NCBI RefSeq assembly: GCF_035046485.1
Contig: NC_085137.1
Location: forward strand, 5,557,977 to 5,621,976
Direction of reading: 5' to 3'
Source: Aedes albopictus
Taxonomy: Eukaryota; Arthropoda; Insecta; Diptera; Culicidae
Length of the DNA: 64,000 nt
Position 1 is the stretch's first letter; each line of letters begins with the position of its first letter. The position numbers and the translations under genes are program-made. This document shows, one piece after another, positions 34,176-45,200 of this stretch. The notes beneath the pieces are model-generated. The model had not been told where the DNA came from, did not search any database, and worked only from the letters and a program-made list of their open reading frames with translations.

Positions 34176-36784
34176 GTATGTACTTTAATTATTCCAATTA
34201 AAAAAAAAACATATTCCAAAATGCATAACCTCAAATAATGTTTACAGCCAAAGCGAAAAATAATTGAGAGCTCTAGCAGGTCCTGTGAACCATCCAGTAG
34301 CTATCAAGAAAGGGATGCCGATTCGGGGAACGAGCTAGATGGTAATAATTATTAAATTTTAATTTGAAAACCCGGCTAATAAAATCATTTAGCATCAGCT
34401 GGAAAAGCAAACCAAACTGTTTTTACCAAGGAGGGCAATCATTCATACGAGACCGACAGTACTGCTGAAGGTACTGATCAAGAAGCATTTGATTCTATAT
34501 CGGAAGGATCAGAAGATGAGCAGTCCAGATCGGAAATGTTTGAAGAATGTTTACCCAAGGTAAGAAATAATTGCTTCTTTGTAATACATATTTAAATATT
34601 TTGACTGCTAAATCATTTATTATTTCTCTCACCAGCTATTTCCATCGCTCAATGAAAAACTTTTTACGACAAGGGCTGACTTAACAGTAGATGACATTTT
34701 GTTCATGGTTCTGAACCAATATGTTCGACATAATTTAACGCAGACTGCTGTGGAAGACATGTTAAAAATGCTTAATACTATGTGCGGAACGAAGGTTCTT
34801 CCTGAATGTTTCTCCGCATTCATTTCGCATTTTCAATGTGACCCGTACAACTCATCCCGTATAATTTACTGTAGTGCATGCCAATATGATTATGGACCAT
34901 CTACACAAGAAACGAATATCGCATGCCCAGTATGCGAGTCGAAGGAAAAAGATTTTTTCATTTCGATCCCCGTGGAGCCTCAAATACGAGACCTCGTAAT
35001 TCAATACGATTCTGAAATTGAAAGATATAACCGGTATGTTCAGGAGCACAAGATTGCAGACGTTATGTGCGGAAGATATGCTCAACAAATTATTAAGGAA
35101 CAGTCACGGCAATGTCTTACACTGAGTGCCAACACAGATGGAGCAGCCACATATCGATGCACGACCCAGAAACCGTTGTATCCTGTGTTTGTTACATTGA
35201 ATAATCTTCCCCCGAATTTGAGATTTTCAAAGTATAACCTGATTCTTGGCGGTATATGGCTTTCGCAAGGAGAACCAAACACCAATTTGTTATTCAAATA
35301 TCTATGTTTGGAATTACGACGATTGCAAAAGGATGGAATTACTATCGGTCTTAAGACATATACCGTTTTATTGCTTCAAGTAAATTTGGATTCGGTGGCG
35401 CGTTGTAAGGTGCAAAATATGAAACAATACAATGGCTCACACGGTTGCACATATTGTCTCCATCCCGGAGAAACGAAGGCCACAAATTATTCCAGGTGTT
35501 ATCCATATTTGCAAAATGTTTCTAAGAGGGACGATACTGAAACAAGGCAGTTAATGGACAAAACAACAACTACTGGGGTTGAGGAGCTTGGAGTGATGGG
35601 GAAAACAGTATTCACTTTTCTGCTGTACATGGACGTTATTGCATGCTTTCCTCCAGATTATATGCACTCGGTCTTGCTCGGTGCAATGAAGCAACTTTGG
35701 ACTTTATGGACTGAAAGCGAGCACCACAAGGAATCATTTTATATTGGAACTCACTTAAAGGACATTGAGTCAAGAATACTGAGTATTCGACCACCATCTG
35801 CATTTCCCAGGTACCCACGACAACTTAGAGAATACAAAAAATACAAAGCAAATGAATGGGAGCCAATACTCATTCATTACTTGTATCCGGCGCTTGTTGG
35901 CATCATGCCCCAAAAATATATGAATCATGTAATGCTGCTATCGTCTTCAATTCATCAGCTCTTGGATCCTAAGTTAAACGAAGTGACCATTTCTTCTTGT
36001 GAAAAGAAACTCAATTTGTTCCTGCGACAGTTTGAAAATTTATATGGCAAACACAACATGTCGTATAATATTCATTTACTGAGTCATTTGATTGACGCAG
36101 TGCGGAATTTTGGAGCTCTGTATAATTTTTCGCTATTCCCGTACGAAGCAGGTATATATTGGTATTACATGTTCATCAGATAATCACTAATAATTTTTTT
36201 TTATTCTAGGAAACGGTATGCTTCAAGGTTTTCGTTCTGGTACCAAGAAACCATTGTTACAAATCGAACGAAAATTTTATATGAACAAGCTTTGTCAATC
36301 AGCCAATCATAATGTCAACACTCGTGTTGAAAACTGGGCTCGTGCCATATGGTTAAAACACCCGATTGTAGCTCGATTCGATCCGAAGATGTTATATATT
36401 TTGAAGGAGAGCCTGCAGTTCGATACAGATGTAATTGTAAGGTCTTTCAGCGCCCATAGTAAAACTCATATTGAAGGCTTAAATTTATGTAATAGAACAG
36501 CATGCAAGACGTATCAGTATGACGATTCTTGGATTTACATGAACGGTAACTTTTTTAATATTCAGGAAATTCTATGTGATCAGGATAATTGTACGTACAT
36601 TGTTGGTCAGCAGATGAAATGCAAGCCAATATTTGATAACATTTTTTCTTACGTGCCGACTGATAATTTCAAAGTTATGAGAATTAACAATTCGATTCAA
36701 CAATGCGTCAGCATGAACATACAAACCGTCGATGGAATAATGCATTTCATATCGAAATGTAAAATCCGCACTCAGGTTGATTGA
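34107..36784 (+). CDS. CACTA/EnSpm-like transposase, five exons, 806 aa, intact
   Basis: Exons are 34107-34175, 34248-34341, 34393-34559, 34636-36151 and 36210-36784. All junctions are GT-AG and phases agree (0, 1, 0, 1), giving one open frame of 2421 bases. The N-terminus is basic (SARRRRQ, KKPKRKII, a likely nuclear signal) and then acidic. A zinc-ribbon-like C-x2-C pair lies at about residues 189-210. The core contains NTDG at about 276, LDSVAR at about 362, CTYC at about 381 and PPDYMHSVLLGAMK at about 450, the arrangement known from Transposase_21/CACTA proteins. HLLSHLIDAVR and FPYEAGN at about 590-617 resemble the DUF4218 region. The catalytic Asp residues probably include those of NTDG and DYMH (inference). 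It lies inside a TIR-bounded element with no frameshift or stop, so it may be active or very recently active. Domestication is the alternative. Confidence 0.8.
34248..34341 (+). CDS. Transposase exon 2
   Basis: Acceptor TGTTTACAG and donor GTAATA. The exon begins PKRKII and ends with one base of a split codon. Confidence 0.7.
34393..34559 (+). CDS. Transposase exon 3
   Basis: Acceptor AATCATTTAG and donor GTAAGA. The exon is acidic and Ser-rich. Confidence 0.7.
34636..36151 (+). CDS. Transposase exon 4 (catalytic core)
   Basis: Acceptor TTCTCTCACCAG and donor GTATAT. The exon encodes the zinc-ribbon-like region and the core with NTDG and DYMH. Confidence 0.8.
36210..36784 (+). CDS. Transposase exon 5
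   Basis: Acceptor TTTTTATTCTAG. The exon completes the FPYEAGNGMLQGF motif across the junction and runs to TGA. Confidence 0.75.
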
Positions 36785-36830
36785 ACAATGTAGGTTTGAA
36801 ACTGTTTGTAATGTAGTAATATTAAAAAGT

Positions 36831-36836
36831 AATAAA
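36831..36836 (+). terminator. Polyadenylation signal of the transposase gene
   Basis: AATAAA lies 47 bases after the stop codon. The spacing suits a short 3' UTR. Confidence 0.65.
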
Positions 36837-36946
36837 GCATAAGTTTTGTATGTAGCAAAATATTTTTTCCTTGTATGACTTCAAATGAGTTGTTTTTTAT
36901 GTAAGAAATTCCTCAAGAAAATCTAAATGATTCAGTTATATGTTAC

Positions 36947-37335
<389 letters not shown>

Positions 37336-37783
37336 TAGATATAGATACTACAATTTTATGGATATAATGTCAAGAGTGCAATTCTAATACAAGAAATTAT
37401 AAGTACAGAGATATTTGTTATGATGGCAAAATTTGATATTACGCTGTTATTTTTCATTTTTTTTCGTAATATGTTGAATGTCAAAATAATAACACATTTC
37501 AGTATGATGGTAAATTATGTTATTGTATTGATATTGTTGATGATTTTGGGTCAATTGCATAAAATTACAACTTTTACAATGATAGTAATTTTTGTTATTA
37601 TTATGTTATTCGAGACTTTTCAAGAACAACTCGCCAATTACAAGTTTTACAATGATTGCATGTTTTGTTATTTATGTGTCATCCTGAGCTATTCATAAGG
37701 AACTAAAGAATTGCAAATTTAGATATGATGACAAAATTTGTTATTCTTTAGTTATTGGTTTGTTATTCACCTCTACCCGGGTG

Positions 37784-37904
37784 GTAGATTTATACTGTGC
37801 AGTGAAAGTTGGAAGGAAGGGAAACGGCTTTTCAACCGTTTCTGGTTCTAGCGATGGCTATGAACGTATGAATATACTTGAGTTGTATATATAGAGATGA
37901 GAGT
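37784..37904. other. Spacer right of the 6.2-kb transposon
   Basis: I recognise no gene or repeat here. Confidence 0.4.
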
Positions 37905-38040
37905 ATAGAGAAAGTGGATAGAAAGATACAAAGTAGAAGGAAAGGGACGGGCCAGGAATTGAACCCAGGACCTTCTGCATATGGATCAAAAGCGGTAGCC
38001 ACTAGACCACCAAGCCCGTCAGCTGAACAAGTGCTGACTA
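37905..38040 (-). mobile_element. tRNA-derived SINE (minus strand)
   Basis: On the minus strand it reads GACGGGCTTGGTGGTCTAGTGGC..GGTCCTGGGTTCAATTCC..CCCGTCCC, a tRNA-like head with a good B box, then a short body. It resembles the SINE at 5791-5950. It is not called as a tRNA gene because it is followed by SINE body sequence. Confidence 0.6.
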
Positions 38041-38311
38041 AGATTTTAATGTTCAATAAAAATCCAAAAAGCACTACGTAGTCACTGTTCCACAGACTGT
38101 TTTATCCTACAACGGATTGGTTTTCGAATACGATGAATTTGAGAACTGAATATTGCTAATGGCAATGTGGCCCAATCCGATCCAAATACTTAGAGAAATG
38201 ATAAGTAAAACTCTTACTGTATGCAAAGCTTGACCAAATTTACAGAATGTATATACAACGAGAATAATTATAATAATGGTATCACAAACAATGATCTTAA
38301 TAATGTTAGTC

Positions 38312-38317
38312 TTTATT
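38312..38317 (-). terminator. Candidate poly(A) signal of mextli
   Basis: AATAAA on the minus strand lies about 375 bases after the mextli stop at 38691. Other sites are possible. Confidence 0.35.
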
Positions 38318-38690
38318 CAGTTTGGTTAAACTTAACAGTATATATAGGAATGAATTATCTATGTAACATATTTCAAATGGAAGGCCTCGTTTCTTCGTAC
38401 ATGGTTTATAATCTTCTCAAAGGATATCAGCAAAATTAACAAATCGTAACAAAGTAAGCTTTTTCTTCTTAAAGAGATTTATGATTAATAATCTCAGCGT
38501 TAAACTTTTGATAAACGTATTCACAGCTTTGGAATAAATTAAAATTTCAGTTTAAAATCATTCAAAACCAACAATAAGCGTAATGATAATTTTCGTTTCA
38601 AACGAATTCACAGCAAATTCCAAAAATCGACAACAACAAAAAAGAGAGAGAAATCCAATCAAATCGTTTTAAGGTCAACGTCACAACGGT

Positions 38691-39256
38691 TCAATCGCCG
38701 GTCGATTTATAGCGCATCAATCGGTACGGGGCACCTGTTTCGGTAGTTTTACCCGAAGGCGGATACCGGTAGAAAGACTGCTGATAGTTACTATGCGAGG
38801 GGATGCGTCCCGTACCGCCCGACGAGGAACCGCTGTAGATATCGAAACTGCTCGTACTGAGCGAAGCATGCCGAGTGAGGCAACCTTTCGACGAGAAAAA
38901 CGCCGCTCTCCGCGCCTGCTGCGTGCTGTTGTTGGCGTTATTGTTGTTGCTATCGCTAGTAAACGAATTTTGGTGGTGATGGTGGTTGTTGTTATGGTTG
39001 CTATGATTGTTAGTATTGTCATGACCACAGCCAGTGATGGTAGTAGTAGTGCTAGTAGAGTTATGGTTACAATTTTTACAGTCCGGGGATCCCAGGCAGT
39101 CGCCACCCGAAGAGGACATGCGATGAGTGTCGTTTACCTTGTTTCGTACTAGATAGGGTAGTTTGTCGCAGATCTTCAGCCAGTCACGTGGCAGAGCCCA
39201 TGAGTGGGGAGATTTGGAGTAGTAGATCAAACGTTCGTATTCGTGAACGATTCTCA
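38691..39256 (-). CDS. mxt: mxt exon 8 (C-terminus, eIF4E-binding-like)
   Basis: Acceptor CGCCTTTCAG; runs to TGA at 38691. It encodes HEYERLI, SP and PRDW in the order seen in 4E-BPs, then a His/Asn-rich stretch and an Arg-rich tail. Confidence 0.8.
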
Positions 39257-42200
39257 CTGAAAGGCGAAAGAGTTTTGGTCAGTCATTAGGCAATGTGTTG
39301 CAGAATGAAAATAATAACAGGTCATTTAGCATAAGAATTGGCTGAAAAAACATGAAAAGAATATGAAAAAATGATGAGGTTGCCACAAACTTATGCTAAA
39401 TGACCCAATTGTGTTCACGAGTGTTGAATATAACCTGGAGTAGAATCGTCCTTCGAAGTTGGCGTGGCGCCAGCGCCATCTTTAATACCTTCCGGTGCGC
39501 TGTCTTTTCGCGAGAAATGGCTTCTCCTCGAACGGCTCAGCCCGTTGTTCACCGGCGTGGACGTTACCAACGTCGAGCTGGAAGAGCTGGAACTGTCGCC
39601 CGATTTCAAGCTTCCGCCGCCGCCGCCCAAAGTGGGAGGATCGACGATAAACACATCGTCATCGACTTCTATGCAGCTTCCGCCACCCATTGATCCCATT
39701 CCGCCGCTGCCGGCCATAACATCCAAGCCGACGCCACTGTCCACGAAGGGTGATCCGGTGATCAGCTGGTGCTGACCCGGCATCGGCGTCACCGGCGATG
39801 CTAACGAGCTGGGCAAATCGAAACTGGCTCCCATCTCGACAGATGCGAGGAACTCGTTACTACTGAAATAGTCATCCAGCACCAGTTTGGCAACCTGTAA
39901 AAAATTGACGTGGTAACCTTCCGGACTCAAAATAGCTTCGATATATACTGCTATTGTAATGTAAGGAGATATTTGTAACCTGCTTGTACCTGCTTAGTCC
40001 TGCTTGAGACTCGAAGTTTGAGAGAAAAAGAAATCACTCAAAGGGGCTTTTCCCTCTTTCTAAATTTTGGTTAAAAATAAAAACTAACTAACTAAGACTC
40101 GAGGTAAAGAAACTGAAATCCTCTGTGGAGCCACCATGTAAACTAAAGACAGCGTCCAGTTGTTCATCTACCCAGTAGCCATCACTTTCGTAGAGCAGAG
40201 TGATACGTCTGTTTATTTGTGATTTTCAAATGAGGGGTTTAATGAATGACATCTACCTTGTAGTAGGCGTTGATATATCAAAGTAACAATTGTCATAATA
40301 AAGTACTACTTGCTTCGAACTGGACGTGTTTCCCTCAAGGTTTCCCTACATTTTCAGAAGTGGGATTGGAACCATTCGCCTGTAATGTAATCAAAATTTG
40401 AAGTCTTTCGAGGAAATAACTGTGGAATCTGGAATACATCCCTCAAGAGTCAAGAGTCGACTTCAAGTTGTCGTTCGAACGCTTAGGCCATGGGAAGCCA
40501 ACAGTTTGTACACATTGAGGTTATAAGGAGGAGAAAGTATTCAGAAACAAGAATGTCACGTAAGCTGGTTGCAGCATTACTCTCGAACTACGTATACGAG
40601 AGGAGTCATGGGTTGAAGATTCAACTGAAGCAGATCCCGAGCAGAATCGAGTATGAGGAAGATTGCGTTGGGGGAGCGATTGTTCACATCGAGGACGATA
40701 TGTTGTGAGTCAAGATGGCCGAGCTGTAGTAGGCGTTGATATATCAAAGTAACAATTGTCATAATAAAGTACTACTTGCTTCGAACTGGACGTGTTTCCC
40801 TCAAGGTTTCCCTACAACCTCCACATGTCGCATTTAATTACAGAATTGCGTCATCCTCTGTGGAGCCACCATCTTTTGGTTTACAGCGTCTAATTCTGGA
40901 CGAACATTTGAAAAGGGCCTATCTGCTTTTTGTAAACAAACATGTTTCTGTCTCTGAAGGGCCCATCTGCATCCACCCACGCACATCAACACCCTTAACA
41001 GATAGCTTGAAGAACACTCTTTCTGATAAGGGTGTTGATGTGCGTGGGTGGATGCAGTTGGGCCCTACAGAGACAAAAACATGTTTGTTTACGCAAAGCA
41101 GATAGGCCCTTTTCAAATGTTCGTCCAGAATTGTACTTCTACGCAGTCACCATCAAGTTCGTTGAAGAATGCAGATACCTGTTTCCAGTAGCTTCAGGAT
41201 GTCTACTCAAGACAAAATGAATTTCCTAGAGTTTTCCAGGGGAAATTTTGAAAGTTTTAATTCGAAAGTTACCCCAAATTTTATAAAATTCATGTATATT
41301 TTGAAACTACCGTCTTACCCCGCTGGTTCGACACGTTTTAATAGGACACTTTTTAATTTGTACCCCGCTTATTCGACACATGTCGAATTAAAAAGTGATC
41401 AAATGTCACAGCGATGTACACTGAAAATGCAAAACAGTTCGATATTGCGCTTATACTCCCACCCGCAGCAGCTTCTCTTGCAGAAGCTAATTCCGGAAGT
41501 TATGAGTTGTTGCTATTCGACACCCAAACCGCCTGGAGACCAACCGGAATGAACTGAGGATGGTAACAATCGTAGACAGAACGAGCTTTTCATTCGCACC
41601 GCCACAATATCTGTTGAAATTGAGGAGCCCAGAATCAAAGGGGTGTAAGTGACCATGAGCTGAGCATATCATAAAATTCATCATATTTCAAGCTTTCAGG
41701 AACTTTTTTAAGATTGTTTCTACGATATTTGGAAAAATTACAATAAATCAGAGAAAATTGGGTTGATTTTCAAACTCCATATGGGATGAAAAATTGGTCA
41801 AAAACTTTAAACCTTATTTACTCGAAAGTGTGTTTTTGTCACTTACACCCCTTTGCTTCTAACTCCCTTAATTATGTTCCATAACAAATCCGGAAATCAA
41901 AACAAAAACAAAAATAGAGTTGCCAAATTTCAATGAGCATGGTTGTGTAGGGTGATCAGTTTGTCGAATTAAAAGTTTACCCCGGTTATTCGACAACAGT
42001 CGGTAATATCTTCAAAACAGTCGGTAATATCTTCAAAAATTAAGATTTTAGAGATTTATTACCCAAGGTGTTCCTCAAAATCCAAATAAGTACTTCCAAG
42101 ATTGTTTCTGGTTGTCAAAAATAAATGACATCCAAACACACTAAAAAAATCAAAAAAGTTCAGTTGTTCGATCAGTAATTCTACAAGCCACATGGCCGTA

Positions 42201-45200
42201 CAATTGCTTGCAGTTTTGAGCTGAACTTCGGTGTCTGTGATCCATGCTGGTGGTTCTTCTTTAAATTCGTTCCAGGATTACTCCTTATATTTTGTACTAC
42301 AATTCCTTTTCTAAATGCCTTCGTAATTTCTCACAGAATTCTTCCCACGATTTCTTCCGTGAGTTAAACAGTATTTTTTCTGGAAATTTTCTAGAGTGTT
42401 TTCTCTGGCTTTCTCTAGTTTTAATAAGTTTCCATCCAGAAGGTTTTACAAACTTCCCATAAATAGTTCTTTCAGAGTTGTTCTTTATTCTTTCGGGATT
42501 TCTGAGAGTTGTTCCCGGGATTTTTCTAGAGGGTTTCCCAGTATACTTCCAGAGTTTCTCGCTAGATTCGCTCCGGAGAACCTTCCAAAACTAATCCATA
42601 ATTCCTTCAGCAGTTTTTTGGGATAGCTTTCAGTTTATCCTAGAATTTTTACGAGATTTTTATAGAAGTTCAGATTTCTTCCAGAGGGTTGTCCAATACT
42701 TCTCTTGGATTTCTTCATGGGACTTCGCTCGTAGTTCCTCCCGGGATTTCTCCTAGAGCTTTTCAGAGTTCCTTAATATTCCTTCCCAGGATTACTACTA
42801 GAACAATTTTTCAAGATGCCACAGTTTTTCACAGGATTTGTTCCAAAGTTCCTCACGAGATTTCTCGAATGATTTTTCACTTGCGGAAAATATCGGAAGA
42901 AATATATTTTCCGGGAATTTCTTACAAGGAATTACATAAGTTCATAAGGAATCTCAGGTGACATTACAAGAGAAACTCATGGAACAGTCCGATCAACGAT
43001 CAAAACGATCAAATCTGACTATACATGTCAATGGTTGCTTCTCCGTGATTGATCTGAGCTGGTACCAATTGCACTGAGATCCAAATGAATAAAGGCTGGG
43101 ACACTCCACTTATTCTCAAAGTGCAATTTAAGCAGCTCATACATATTTGAACAATAACGGCGCCGGTCACGTCCTTATAGTCAGTTGGGAAGGGAAAGGA
43201 ATGTTAGAGTGTGCTGGTAAAGGAATCCCAGGTAACCACTAAGCATTTGAATAAGCCGTATAATTGTTTAACAGATCGTTTTTAGCATTTGAACTGCTTG
43301 CAGCCCTACATAAGCAGTTCGAATGCATAGCTGCCTTGAATTAGCATTAGCTGTGCTACTCAAAAGCTTTCGGCTTTTAATTAGCATTTGGACTGCCTGA
43401 GATGTTTTTGCTCCGAAGCATTGAAAATGCTTTTTAAATGCTCTACCAATGCTACGAGCAAAGAGTATGGGAGATATGTTATGCATTTGACAGCTCATGC
43501 CATCTCTTTTACATGCTTTACAGACCTTTGTTGACAAATTTGGATATCTGAGTTGCTTATTCGTTTTTCTCTCCCTTATCAGAAATCACCGGAGAAACAT
43601 TGCTATAGCTGATTTGGATTGGGCCATTCAAAAATTGCCGTTCCTTATTAAATCGGAAGTGCACCGAATAAGTGGATCATTGGGCGGATCTTAAGTTATA
43701 AATCGAAAGAGGGAATAGTAATATGGCATAGAACGAATATGGAAGGAAAATGCTTATACAAAAAGAATGTTTGGAATTTAAGCCGCATTCTAATTATTCT
43801 TTATATTGCGGATAAAATCAGCGCACATCATCGCAACAGCTGTAGCATATTCTGCAGCGTGGAGCAGCAACACAACTTTAATTTGTTATCTGGGGATCAC
43901 AAGTTCAAATCCCAATTACTACTAAAACAAGCAAAAAAGTGTACGACAAGCCAGAGTGTGTATAGTCGAGGAAGCGGGAATGCTGAGGGAGCAAGAGGAA
44001 ACAGGTGTAAATATATTTTTGTTTTATTTTGCTCAACGCTCAACGACGAGGTGTTACCGTGGGCGTTACGCTTCTTTGACATCTTGAAACGACGTTCCTG
44101 AAAGGGTTGCACTAAGACAGCCCGTTATTTTGCCAAAACCTGCTGTGGAGCAGCACTTAAGCATTTTCTCATTTTTTCGGTTTTGGATTTTTTATTAAAT
44201 AACGAAGCAATATTTTCAAAATCGGTTTTCGTGCACATGTAGAGCATGGATCAAGGTATCTTCTGATTTTTTTTTTGAGGTGGAAAATGTTTTCCATTTT
44301 TGCAGAAACCATTTTTTTGTGAAATTTTGTTCAAAAATGGTTTTTGCAAAAACGAAAAACATTTTCCAATACAAAAAAAAATCAGAAGATACCTTGATCC
44401 ATACTCCTCTACATGTGCACGAAAACCGATTTTGAAAATTTTGCTTCGTTATTTAATAAAAAATCAAAAACCAAAAAGTGAGGAAATGCTTCCAGTTTCG
44501 CCTTAAGGCGTATATACGGCTAATTTGCATTAAAAGCGTTGCCGTAAGGACTACTATAATGCTGAAGGAATGCTATTTTAAATGCTTGCTGGTAACTTGG
44601 GCGGTTAGAACTCTTTGAGAAATATCGACAATAGCTCCAGCAAAAATCCCTGAAGAGTCTTGGAGCTGGAGGGCATTTAAAAGAATCTCCGGGTGATGAA
44701 TTCTAAAAGGTACCAAGAAAATGGCGTGAAAAAATCAGAAGGAGTATTATGGGAAATCCTGGGAGGCATTCCAGCAGGTATTTCTAATTCCGGATACAAA
44801 CCCTGACCCCTGACGAAATTTCTAGATAAATCCTTGTAGTGAATTTCTAGATGGACACACTAAGGCCAGTAGTACACAGGGTCAAATATTTGACAAGGAA
44901 AGATCTCAAGAAACAACATCAGTTTGATATGACAAATCTGACATGATTCATATAAGCCTGTATACTGAGCACAGACTTACGACCTTATTATTTGACAAGG
45001 ATGTTACAGATAAAAAAAACTATCAATGTCAGTTATGAAACGAACGAATAGAAACGAGGATTATTGTAACAGAAGTGCGTCATCCTCTGTAGAGCCACCA
45101 TCGTTTGGTTTACATTACAGCTTCCAAATGTGCCTCTACGAAGTCACCATCAGATTCCAAAAGGAATGCAGGCCTCTGAAACCATCTCTGAAACACCTGG

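Noticed and set aside
38793..39152. 119- and 129-codon frames over the last mextli exon
   Set aside because: They are shadow frames of exon 8; only the 39256-38691 frame joins exon 7 in phase.
40776..41116. Open frames on both strands over 40776-41116, and likewise at 46960-47336
   Set aside because: They are translations of the two arms of the 233-bp MITE, which is why very similar peptides appear on both strands.
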